Assembly (NCBI GenBank): GCA_023128035.1
Contig: JAGMES010000002.1
Location: 1 to 64,000, forward strand
Direction: 5' to 3'
DNA length: 64,000 nucleotides
Source: Halanaerobiales bacterium
Lineage (GTDB): Bacteria; Bacillota_F; Halanaerobiia; DY22613
The position numbers were made by a program, and so were the translations under genes. Below, piece after piece: positions 52,601-63,300 of this stretch (positions are counted from its first letter, which is position 1; each line of letters begins with the position of its first letter). The notes under the pieces are model-generated. The model was given only the letters and a program-made list of their open reading frames with translations, made no database searches and was not told the origin of the DNA.

Positions 52601-54322
52601 CCAGATTATATGATACCTACATACTTTATAACTCTAGAAGATTTACCACTTACTCCAAATGGTAAAGTGAATCGCAAAGCATTAGTCAAACCAGATGGAA
52701 CTAATCAATCAGTGAAGGAATATGTTGCACCACGGAGTGAAGTTGAAGAAAAACTAGTAACAATTTGGGGAGAAGTATTAGCTGTTGATAAGATAGGCGT
52801 TTATGATAACTTCTTCGAACTTGGAGGACATTCTATCAAGGCAACACAGATTATCTCCTTGATTCATAAAGAGTTTAATGTAGAGATAGGTTTACGAGAT
52901 CTCTTTTTTGAACCAACCATAGTGGGATTAGTGAAGTTGATTCAAATGAGTAAAACTTCTATCTTTAATGATATTGAAATATTACCAGTTCAAGATCATT
53001 ATAATCTTTCTTATACTCAGGAAAGATTGTGGATTATTAATCAATTAGAATCAAATAGTGTAGCATATAATATGCCAGGATGGTTTGTGCTCAATGAAAG
53101 AGTTAATGAAAAATTAATCGAAAAAGTTTTCCAAAAATTAATTGAAAGACATGAAAGCCTTAGAACACACTTTGATGTGATAGATGGTGAGGCTGTACAG
53201 ATTATTCAAAAAGAGGTTTCATGGAAATTAGATTTTGTTGATCTTTCAGGGTTTAGTTCAGAAGAAAAGGTTGGGAAAAGAGCAGAGATTTACAATGCAG
53301 AAGTTAATCAAACTTTCAATTTGAGAGTCGCACCATTATTTAGAGTAAAATTATTAAAAATGAATGATAATGAATATCAGGTTATCTTTGTAATGCATCA
53401 TATTATCACAGATGGATGGTCTATGGAGATTTTGAAAGAAGAGTTTATGCTCTATTATGAAGCTTACAAAGGAAATCAAGAATTAGAACTTCAACCAATC
53501 AATGTCCAATATAAGGATTTTGCAGCTTTCCAGAATCGTCTTATTAATGATTCTGAAAAAATGAAGCCTGCTAAAGAATATTGGAGTAAACAGCTTGTAG
53601 GTGAATTACCGATTCCGAATTTGCCATTTGATTATACTCCTTCTGTTATCAAAGATCGTAGAAGTGGCAGTTATCGTTTTGTACTTTCAGAAGATATTAA
53701 GGAAAAATTAAATCTAGTAGCACGCGAACATGATTCTACTCTCTTTATGGTTTTATTTGCTGGTTTGAATCTATTTCTCTTCAATCTAACTGGTCAAAAA
53801 GATAATATGATTGGTATTCCTGTAGCTGGAAGAGAACATGAGAATTTACGAAAAATTATTGGCTTTTTTGTTAATACTCTCATTCTTAGAAATCAGATTG
53901 AAGATGAAGATAATTTTACTCGATTATTAGGGAGAATTCAAAGAAATACTTTGAAAGCATATGAATTCCAGAACTATCCATTAGAGTTGATCTTAGATGA
54001 ATTAAAGATAAAATATCCGAAGATTTCAGTATTTTTCAATATGCTTAATGCAACCGATCAAACAAATGAGTTTATTGAAGATTTTGAAGCAAAACACTTA
54101 GATCAGTCAGATGAGACAAAGTTTGATCTTACATGTTATGTTATTGAATATGCTAATGGGATAGAGGTTATTTGTATGTATCAGAAAGCATTATTTGATC
54201 AAGGTACAATTGAGAATATGATGGGTAAATATAATAAATTGCTAGTATCAATTGCACAAACACCAGATAAACCTATAAAAGAGTATAATAAAGTCGAGAA
54301 AAAGAGAAAAATCTGGTTTTAA
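46664..54322 (+). CDS. Non-ribosomal peptide synthetase B: C-A-T-C-A-T-C
   Basis: 2552 residues. TTG start with TAGGAGG ten bases upstream, 44 nt after NRPS A. C1 (GPLTPMQNGMLFYSL, HHILLDG ~145) is of the kind following an epimerase, which fits NRPS A ending in E. A1 reads DFWNIGMVH, the Thr code; A2 reads DLTKIGEVG, the Asn code. T domains are GGHS at ~1007 and 2054. C2 HHIISDG is at ~1188. The protein ends with a complete third C domain (YTQERLWIINQLESNSVAYN, HHIITDGW ~2246) without its own A-T, so this C must serve an A-T partner, presumably the first A-T of NRPS C. Its last residues (NKVEKKRKIWF) are basic, possibly a docking tail. Confidence 0.95.
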   Translation: MDKNKIVKLGPLTPMQNGMLFYSLLDGQSTNYYEQMCIYLDGDIDLDYLKKAWQMVIDRHEVFRTNFVWKQVKQPAQLVLKSKTAEIYEYDISDLENAEQQNFILQFKKEDLEKRFDFEKGKLNRLTFIKLSQKKVFVCWTFHHILLDGWSCPLVLQDFFGIYNCLKHKLPLPKAPAAQFSDYLKWLRTKNMKTALKFWSNYLKDFEESTQLPYDYRTKQSEIIKESLLKEIEFDQQKTKTIYQFCKDHNITINALIQTAWGLMLQKYNYTDQSCFGMTVSGRPGDLQNVQEIVGIFINTIPVLVKTEETDTVRELLEKVNSDLVNIRDYEYVSLADIQQNVDHVESLFDSLVVFENYMGSSSKGMTNQDFTIEFDSVYELSNYDFVITVGADEKIVIKLTYNKELFNQDTIARIGNSLTLLIDTLIEKPEQLVKEISIVSEEEKKRILNEFNNSKVEYPNDKNIQQFFEEQVSKSPSATALIYDNQKMTYEELNYKSNQLARLLRNKGVKPNQIVGIVIDRSFEMMIGILGILKAGGAYLPIDPNYPIDRIMYMLENSQTEILLTEKDVMEEIKFVGEMIDIKNKVSYNQDGCNLELVNQPNDLLYIIYTSGSTGKPKGVMIEHRNVVRLLFNDKFQFDFSEKDIWTMFHSFCFDFSVWEMYGALLYGGKLVIIPKVVAQDTKKYLQVLKAQKVTVLNQTPTSFDNLSKEEMSCPDSELKIRYVIFGGEALKPIMLKDWHEKYPETKLINMFGITETTVHVTYKEIGEYEIQNNISNIGKPIPTLTTYIFDSHQKLVPIGVPGEICVGGAGVARGYLNRFELTNEKFIENPYKSGEKIYRSGDLAKWLPSGDMEYMGRIDFQVKIRGYRIEIGEIENQLLRQKIKTDSGEIEVKNAVVIPNKDSSNLIGYLVITGEVSVETVKQQIAKFLPDYMIPHHFVLLDEMPLTPNGKIDRKALKEFAGDIRVATEYVPAQNELEEKIAEIWCDVLKVNKAGMNDNFFELGGHSLKATQVISRILKEAKVEVPLRQLFVSPTIKELVKYIEKAEQSVYSSIEPAKLRDYYPVSSAQKRLFVLNELENNTSYNMPDVMLIEGDLDFEHIEKVFLELIKRHESFRTSFEMINGEVIQRIHSDIQFKIQHMEASEEGLSKIIKEFIRPFDLSKAPLLRVGLIKMKEKYALLTDVHHIISDGISTNILVSEFLQLYAKNNLPNLKLQYKDYAVWEREFMASEKMLKQENYWLELFKDEIPVLELPTLNPRPAIMSFEGDTYNFKLNKDLTVKLNQLINDTGLTLYMALLVAYHLMLSKYSGQPDIVIGSPVAGRRHPDLENVIGMFVNTLALRNTYQKNQTIAQFLEEVKENTIKAFENQDYQFEMLVDGLQLRRDLSRNPLFDVMFVLQNINDVEVSLEDVRFTQYHFENKVAKFDLTLIAFETEDEILMNLEYSTHLFSRETIEKMAVHLINIISEIVKSSDSKISELKMISEEEKNALIYEFNQTATDYPKDKTVQMLFEEQAARIPDQIAICFDEDSLTYGELNQKANQLARILRKQGVKSDELVAIMVDRSFEMIIGILSVLKAGGAYVPIDPEYPMSRIQFMLEDCNAKFLLNKSELLMTKSPLCEEVYFLGNIITLDDQKHYTGDDSNLENINQSDDLAYVIYTSGSTGKPKGVMIQHRGLTNYICWGQKVYIQGEKCDFPLYSSLSFDLTVTSIYLPLTTGNKLLIYGKEDKELLITKIIKENKVQIIKLTPAHLEIIRNLDVSDSKIKRMIVGGEELKRELALDIYEKFNGSIEIYNEYGPTETVVGCMIYKFDPQNDQRISVAIGVPADNVQIYILDNNLNPTSQGVHGEIYISGDGVARGYLNRPELTVERFIANPFIDNPSGIILGERMYKTGDLARQLPSGNLEFLGRIDHQVKIRGFRIELGEIETAILNHDQIDKAVVIDHNDDNGNKYLCAYIVDKSELSVLELREYLAKKLPDYMIPTYFITLEDLPLTPNGKVNRKALVKPDGTNQSVKEYVAPRSEVEEKLVTIWGEVLAVDKIGVYDNFFELGGHSIKATQIISLIHKEFNVEIGLRDLFFEPTIVGLVKLIQMSKTSIFNDIEILPVQDHYNLSYTQERLWIINQLESNSVAYNMPGWFVLNERVNEKLIEKVFQKLIERHESLRTHFDVIDGEAVQIIQKEVSWKLDFVDLSGFSSEEKVGKRAEIYNAEVNQTFNLRVAPLFRVKLLKMNDNEYQVIFVMHHIITDGWSMEILKEEFMLYYEAYKGNQELELQPINVQYKDFAAFQNRLINDSEKMKPAKEYWSKQLVGELPIPNLPFDYTPSVIKDRRSGSYRFVLSEDIKEKLNLVAREHDSTLFMVLFAGLNLFLFNLTGQKDNMIGIPVAGREHENLRKIIGFFVNTLILRNQIEDEDNFTRLLGRIQRNTLKAYEFQNYPLELILDELKIKYPKISVFFNMLNATDQTNEFIEDFEAKHLDQSDETKFDLTCYVIEYANGIEVICMYQKALFDQGTIENMMGKYNKLLVSIAQTPDKPIKEYNKVEKKRKIWF

Positions 54323-54355
54323 ATGTCGTTAAGTTTTGAGGAGGAGGAGTTAAAT

Positions 54356-57300
54356 ATGATAGCAAATCTTTTTCAGGAGAGAATTAAGCATTATCCCAAC
54401 AAAATTGCGGTCAAAACAAAAGAACGTGAACTGACTTTTGATATGCTAAATAAACTAGCAAATAAAGTAGCCAATCAAACATTAGAAATAACTCAGGCAT
54501 TGACTAATGAACAGAACGTAGTTGGTTTATTGTTTGAACATGGAATAGATATGATCACTGGTACTCTTGGAGCGGTTAAAGCGGGAACAATTTATGTCCC
54601 GCTTGACCCTAAATACCCAAAAGAGCGTTTGGATTATATTTTAGAAGATTCTAATATTAATCTACTAATAACTAATAATCTTAATTATCAATTTGCAGAA
54701 CAATTAGTCTCAAAGTTAGATAGTTCGGTGACAATCTTAAATATTGATCAGATTGATGAAATTGTGACGGATGATGATCTAAATTGTGCTATCTCGGGTG
54801 ATCAAATTGCCTATATTTTATATACATCTGGCTCTACAGGTAGACCAAAAGGTGTTATCCAATCTTATGAAAATATTATCCATTTTGCAGAAAGTTATAT
54901 AGAAACTTTATCATTAACAAAAGATGATTGTTTGAGTTTATTCTCTGTATTTAGTCATGATGCTGCAATCTTAGATATCTATACAGGTCTACTCTCAGGG
55001 GCGACTTTGTTTCCTTTAAATATTAAAGATCAGATTGCTCTGAATGAGATTAGTGAGTGGTTGGTTCAAGAAAAAATTACAGTCTGGCATTCTGTTCCTA
55101 CTGTTTATAGATATTTTCTAAAGAGTTTTAGTGGAAGAGAAGAACAATTTCCAAACTTGCGTTATATTGTATTAGGTGGAGAACAGGTAGTTGAAAATGA
55201 TATTAATATGTTCCAAAAATTATTTGGTTCAAAAACCAGATTGATCAATCTCTATGGTCAATCCGAATCTACCTTTAACTCTGCATTTATGATTGATACA
55301 TCGACTCCAGTCAAAAAAGTTACGTTAGGACAAACTATTAAAGATACCGAGATATTTTTGATTGATGAAAATGGGGAAGAAGTATCTGATTTGCAGATTG
55401 GCGAGATTATCATAGCAAGTGATCATGTTGCATTGGGGTATTGGAAAGACCCTGAAAAGACAAAAAAATCATTTGCTAAACACCCCGAATTGGGAAGATT
55501 ATATCGCACAGGAGATTTGGGGAGAGTTTTATCTGATGGAAGTATTGAGTTTGTAGGTCGAAAGGACTTTCAGGTAAAAATCAGAGGTTATCGGGTTGAG
55601 TTAGGTGAAATTGAAAGTCAGTTAATGGATAACTCTGAGATAAAAGAAGCTGTTGTAGTTTCGAAAAGAGATCAAGAAGGCAATAGTTATCTTAGTTCTT
55701 TTGTGGTTTTGAAAAATGAAATATCGTTCACAAAACTAAAGCAATATCTGGCTCAACGTTTGCCTGATTACATGGTTCCTATATATTTTGTAAAGCTAGA
55801 TAAGTTACCCACTACCCCAACAGGGAAAGTAGATCGAAAACAATTATTAGAAATGGAAATTGACTTTAATTTAGAGGAGTGTGAATATATAGCACCTTCT
55901 AATGATATAGAAAAGAGATTAGAAAAAATTTGGTCAGAGATTTTAAATGTTGAAAAGATCGGGGTTAAGCATAATTTCTTTGATCTTGGTGGTCATTCAC
56001 TAAAAGCTACAGCACTTGTTTCTAAAGTTTATAAAGAGTTTAATGTGGAGCTTCCTTTAAGAGTGATTTTTGATCAACCCACCATATTAGAATTGGCTCA
56101 ATTTATTGCAAATTCTAAAGAGAGTAAATATACTGCTATTCATGCAATAGAAGAGAAAGAATTTTATCCTGTTTCTTCTGCTCAAAGAAGAATATTTATT
56201 GTTAATCAGTTTAAAAATACTGGTATTGGTTATAACATGCCAGGTGTCTTCAAAATCAAAGGTGAGATTGATAAAGAAAAACTTACCAATGCTTTTCGCG
56301 CTTTGATCAAAAGACACGAATCATTAAGAACATCATTTGAAATGGTTAATGGTGAAGTTGTTCAGAAAATTCATCCAGAGGTTGATTTTGAGATCACAAA
56401 TCTAGACGGAGATGATAATGAAATTCTAGCTATAGTCAAAGATTTTATTCAACCATTTGACTTAACAAAAGCTCCATTACTGAGAGTTAGCCTTATAAAT
56501 TCCAAAGATGAAAACTATCTCATCTTTGACATGCATCATATTATTGCAGATGGTACATCTATGGGAATTTTGATCAATGATTTTATAATGCTTTATACGG
56601 AAGCTGAATTACCAGAACTGAGAATACAATATAAAGACTTTGCTAAGTGGCAAGATAAATTTTTCGAGTCAGATGCCATGTTAGAACAGGAAAACTACTG
56701 GTTGGAAAAATTTTCTGATGAAATTCCTGTCTTAAATATGTCAACTGATTACCCAAGACCTTCTGTGATGGAGTTTGCAGGTGGAAGAGTGAATTTTGCG
56801 ATTGGAAAAGATTTAATTGATCAGTTAAAAACCCTAAGTAAAGAATATGGTGCAACTTTATTTATGACTTTATTGGCAGCGTATAATGTTTTATTATCAA
56901 AATACTCTAATCAAGAAGATATTATTGTGGGTACACCAATTGCGGGCAGACCGCATGTTGATTTAGAGAAGATAATTGGCATGTTTGTAAATACTCTCCC
57001 TTTGAGAAATCAACTGAGTAAAGAGAGAACTTTTGTTGAATTTTTGCAAGATGTAAAAGAGAATGCATTGAGAGCTTATGAAAATCAAGATTATCAATTT
57101 GAAATGTTGGTAGATAAACTGGATTTAAAACGAGATATGAGTAGGAATCCTTTATTTGATGTAATATTTGTACTTCAAAATATGGATCAGCTAAAGAGTA
57201 ATGAAAAAGAGTTGGCTTTACAGATTGAGCCATATGAGTTTGAAAAGCAAGCTGCCAAGTTTGATCTAACTTTAGGTGGGTTTGAAGCATCAGATGGATT

Positions 57301-60300
57301 TGGGTTTTATCTAGAATATCGAAATAAATTATTTAGCATTGACACAATTAAAGCTATGTCAAAACATTTTGTTAATATTTTGAGTACAATTGCAGAAAAA
57401 CCTGAGACTAAAATATTTGAGATTGAGATGATTTCTCAAGAAGAAAAACAGCATTTTTTGTTTGATTTATATGCTAACACGGTTCACAGTTCAGATCAAA
57501 AAACTATTGTCCAAATTTTTGAGGAACAAGTGATTAAAACACCGGGTAGAATTGCTCTAACTTTTGAAGGGCAAACTATGACATATAAGAAGTTAAATGA
57601 GAAAGCTAATCAGTTAGCGCGATTACTCCGTCAAAAAGGTGTTACTAGAGAACAGATAGTTGGAATCATGGTTGAACGTTCTATGGAGATGGTTGTAGGG
57701 ATAATTGCAATTATAAAAGCAGGTGGAGCGTATTTGCCAATAGAACCTAATTTTCCTAAAGATAGAATTGAGTACATGTTAGAAAATAGTCAAACAGAAA
57801 TTTTAATGACAGAAAAAGATGTCATGGCAGAGATTACGTTTAAGGGTGAGATGATAGATATAAAAGATAAAGCTTTATATAATCAGGATGGTTCTAATCT
57901 AGAATTGATTAATCAGCCAAATGATCTTTTATATGTCATTTATACATCTGGTTCAACAGGTAAGCCAAAAGGTGTTATGATTGAACATTTCAATGTAGTT
58001 AGATTGTTTTTTACTGATAATTTTCAATATGATGTATCAGAACAAGATATTTGGATAATGTTTCACTCATTCTGCTTTGATGTATCTGTATGGGAAATGT
58101 ATGGAGCATTATTGTTTGGTGGGAAATTAGTTATTATTCCAAAGATTGTAGCTCAAGATCCAAAACAATTTTTACAAGTGATGAAGGCTCAAAAGGTTAC
58201 TATTTTAAGTCAGACACCAACAGCTTTTTATAACATATCTAAAGAAGAGATGAATTGTCCTGATAGTGAACTTAAGATTAGGTATATTATTTTCGCGGGA
58301 GAATCGTTAAAGCCGATTATGCTAAAAGAATGGCATGAGAAATATCCTTTGGTTAAGCTTATAAATATGTATGGAATCACTGAAACAACTGTTTATATTA
58401 CTTATAAAGAGATTGATGAAATAGAGATTCAAAATAATATTAGTAATATAGGAAAACCAATACCTACATGGACAACTTATATTTTTGATTCACAGCAAAA
58501 ATTGGTTCCAATTGGTGTTACTGGTGAGATTTGTATAGGTGGTGCAGGAGTTTCTAGAGGTTATTTGAATCGTTTGGAACTGACTAATGAAAAATTTATT
58601 GAGAATCCTTATATACCTGGAGACAGAATATATCGTTCAGGTGATTTAGCCAAATGGTTGCCATCTGGAGATATGGAGTATTTGGGTAGGATTGATTTTC
58701 AGGTTCAGATTAGGGGATTTCGGGTTGAGTTAGGAGAGATTGAAAGCAGGTTGCTGGCGCATGTTGATATAAATGATGTAGTGGTGATTGATCTAACTGA
58801 TGCTAGTGGTTTGAAATATTTAGTGGCATATCTGATTTCTCAGAGAGAATTAGCTGTTTCTGAGTTGCGAAATTATTTAGGGCAGAACTTACCTGATTAT
58901 ATGATTCCATCTTTCTTTGTACGTTTAGAAGAGATGCCAATTACATCAAACGGAAAAGTTAATCGTCGGGCCTTGCCTGAACCTAAGGATTATATTAAAA
59001 CTGGTATAGAATATGTTGCTCCAACTAATGATTTAGAAAAAAGAATGGCTGATATCTGGGTTGAAATTTTGGGAGTTGACAGGGTCGGAATCTATGAGAA
59101 CTTCTTTGAATTAGGAGGGCATTCTTTAAAGGCTACTCAGTTAGCACAAAAGACATATAAAGAATTTGAGGTAGATTTACCACTTAAAGTTATCTTTCAG
59201 ACTCCTACAATTGGCGAACTTGCTAAATATATCGCGAATGTTGAAAAATCTGTTTGTGATTCGATTGATGTAGTTGGAAAAAGGGAATACTATCCAGTTT
59301 CATCAGCTCAAAAGAGACTATTCGCGCTTAGACAGATTGAAGGAGAACAGATAACTTATAATATGCCGAGTGTGTTGAAGGTTGAGGGGCGTTTGGAGCT
59401 GGCCCGCTTTGAAGAAGCCATCTTAAAATTAATTGAGCGTCATGAAGCATTACGTACTTCTTTTGAGCTAGTAGACGGAAAAGCAGTTCAGAGAATTCAT
59501 GATAAAGTTAAGTTTGAATTAACCTATCATGTGATTACCGAAGATCAAATAAAAGATAAGATTAAAGAATTTGTGAGGCCATTTGATTTAAGTCAGGTTC
59601 CATTGTTTAGGGTAGCATTATTAGAACTTGAAACTTACCAGATATTAATAGTAGATATGCATCATATCATATCTGATGGAATCTCTGTAAATGTTATGAT
59701 TAGAGATTTGGTTAATTTATATGCTGAAAAAGAACTTCCAGAGTTAAGAATTCAATACAAAGATTTTGCAATCTGGCAAAATGAATTCTTTGCATCTGAA
59801 AAAATCTTAGAACAAGAAGAGTTTTGGTTAGAAACGTTTGCTGGAGAAATTCCGGTATTGGATATACCAATAGATTTTAGTAGACCAGCGGTAATGAGTT
59901 TTGAAGGAGATATAGCTAAATTTGAATTGAACGAGAAATTAACAATAGAACTAAACCAATTGGCAAATAAAAAAGGTGTAACATTATATATGCTATTATT
60001 AGCTATGTTTAATCTGTTATTAGCCAAATATTCTAATCAGGATGATATCATTATTGGTACACCGATTGCTGGTAGAAAGCACGAAGATCTTGAAAATGTT
60101 CTGGGTATGTTTGTAAATACTCTTGTCTTAAGAAATTATCCTACTTCTGATAAAACATTTGTTCAATTTTTGGCAGAAGTAAAAGAAAGAGTTTTGCTGG
60201 TATTTGAAAATCAGGATTATCAGTTTGAAATGTTGGTAAATAAATTGAATTTGGAAAGAGAACTTAGTCGTAATCCTTTATTTGATGTGATGTTTTCATT

Positions 60301-63300
60301 ACAAAATGCCAATGAATCAAACCTGTCGATTGAAAATTTGAGTTTTTCATCTTATGAATTTAGTACTCAGATTTCTAAATTTGATCTAACATTGAATGCT
60401 TTTGAGACAGCACAAAATATGTGTTTTAATCTTCAATATCGGACTAAGCTTTTCAAAAAAGAAACCATAGAGAGGTTATCAAGAAACTTTACGCAATTAA
60501 TTGAAACTGTAGTAACAAATCCTGAGTTTAAGATTTCTGAGGTTGAGCTATTAACAATCGAAGAAAAAGAACGGTTATTAGTAGAGTTTAACGATACAAA
60601 TACGATTTATCCCGAAAAACCTCTTCATCAGATTATTGAAGAACAAGTTGAAAAGGCACCAGATCAAATTGCAGTTATATTTAAAGATAGTCAGTTAACT
60701 TATCAGCAGTTAAACGAAAAGGCAAATCAATTGGCAAGAGTACTAAGAAATAAGGGAGTAGAGAATGATCAGATAATTGGCATGATGATAGATCGTTCTG
60801 TAGAGATGATGATCGGAATTATAGCAATATTAAAAGCTGGAGGAGCTTATATGCCAATTGATTCCACATATCCAGAAGCTAGAATTAGATATATGCTAGA
60901 AGATTCAGAGACTAAAATTATATTAACCCAAGAAGATCTTATTACTCAGTTGGAGTATTATAAAGGAGCATTGATTGATCTTAAAGACTCTAATTTGTAT
61001 AGTGGTGACACTGCTAATTTAGAAAGCTTTAGCTATCATGATAGTTTGGCCTATGTAATCTATACATCAGGTACTACTGGAAAACCTAAAGGAATTTTAA
61101 CTTTACAATACAATATATCAAGGGTGGTTAAAGATACAAATTATCTTTATATCAGTAAATCAGATCGTTTATTGCAGTTATCAAATTATGCCTTTGATGG
61201 TTCTACTTTTGATATTTATGGAGCATTTTTAAATGGAGCTACATTGGTGATGATTGATAAGGATATTTTGCTAGATCCTATTAAGCTTTCTGATTTTATC
61301 AAAAATAATCAGATTACTATCTTTTATGTACCTACCGCTTTATTTAATACATTAATAGATGTAAATATTGAATGTTTCAATAGTGTGAGTAAAGTAGTTT
61401 TTGGTGGCGAGAGAGCGTCTGCTCAACACGTGAGAAAGTTATTAAAACACTTAGGTAGAAATCGGATTATACATATATATGGGCCAACTGAAACCACAGC
61501 TTTTGCAACATCTTGTCATATTAATGAGCTCAGCGATAGAGTTGACAATGTTCCAATTGGCGGTCCGCTAACCAATACACAACTTTATGTTGTGGATAAA
61601 TATAATCAACTTCAACCTATTGGAGTAACAGGTGAGTTGTGTATTTCTGGAGGTGGTTTGGCGCGAGGATATTTAAACAGGCCTGATTTAACCGCAGCTA
61701 AATTTGTAGAAAATCCATTTGTTCCCGGTGAGAGAATGTATAGATCTGGTGATTTAGCAAGATGGCTTGAAGATGGAAATATAGAATTTATAGGTCGAAT
61801 TGATCATCAGGTAAAAATCAGAGGTTTTAGAATAGAGTTAGGCGAGATTGAAAGTCAACTTGTGAAACATGAATTAGTCAAAGAAGCGATTGTGATGGAT
61901 CGGGTTGATGAAAATAAAAATAAATATTTGTGTGCTTACATTACTTCTGAAAGAGATTTATCAGTTGCAGATTTGAGAGAACATCTTTTAACAGAACTTC
62001 CTGATTACATGATTCCAGCTCATTTTATTCAATTAGAAGAGATGCCTTTGACATCAAATGGTAAGATAAATCGAAAAGCTTTGCCTGAACCAGAAGGCTT
62101 TAGTCGTGTCACTGAATATGTAGCACCAACTAATGAAGTAGAAGAAATTTTAGCAAAGATATGGGGAACCATCCTTGGAGTCGAAAAAGTTGGAATTCAG
62201 GATAACTTCTTTGAGTTGGGTGGAGACTCTATCAAAGCAATACAAATTCTCTCAAGAGCGAATCTTGAAGGAATTAATATTTCGGTTAAGGATATCTTTA
62301 AGTATAAAACAATTTATGCAATTATCAAAAATGTCGATTATGCACAGCAGAAAAAACAAATATCACAGGCTGAGGTAACAGGTGAGGTTTTACTTACACC
62401 AGTTCAACAGTGGTTTTATGAACAAGACTTAAGTCATAAGCATTATTGGAATCAGACTAACTTATTTGCTCTTTCAACAGATGTAGACCTTGATTTATTA
62501 GAAAAAGCATTTCAAAAGTTGATAGAACACCATGATGCTTTTAGAATGGTCTATGAAATTAAAGATGAACGGATCTATCAATATAATAGAGGAAAAGAAG
62601 AAGTTGATTTTAAATTAGAATTAATTGATTTGACTAAGGAAGAAAACCCAGCGGAGATTTTGCGGATAAAATCAGAAGAAATTCAGGATAATCTGGATCT
62701 TTCGAAAGATTTACTGATTAAAGCAGTTGTCTTTGATTTAGGAGAGGCAGGAAAACGACTTCTGATAGCTATTCATCACTTGATTATAGATGGTGTATCT
62801 TGGAGAATTCTCTTAGCTGATCTTGAAGCACTAGTAAACTCTGATTTAACTCAAAAACTTCCATTGAAAACAACTTCATTTAAAGACTGGAGTATAAAAA
62901 TTGATGAATATGCAAAAACCGAAACATTAAAAACTGAATATTGGGAGAAAATTGATTCATCTAACATCCAATCTTTAGTTGAAGATACCCCAGAGGATAA
63001 TTACCTGAGCGATCAGAAAAGTTTGCATATTTTATTAGATGAAAGAGAAACCGAAAATTTACTTAAAAAAGTAAACTGGGCTTATAATACTGAGATTAAT
63101 GATATTTTATTAGCTGGTTTGATTAGTTCTGTAAATGAAACCTTTGGATTAGAAGATATTCTAATTGGTATGGAAGGTCATGGACGAGAAGAATTATTTA
63201 ATGATGTAGACTTATCCAGAACAATTGGTTGGTTTACATGTATTTATCCAGTCTATTTTAAAGCTCAGAATAATATCGAAGAAAGTATCAAATATGCTAA

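Noticed and set aside
56087..60027. Several minus-strand frames inside the NRPS genes.
   Set aside because: They mirror the strongly coding plus strand, have no ribosome binding sites and no recognisable motifs.
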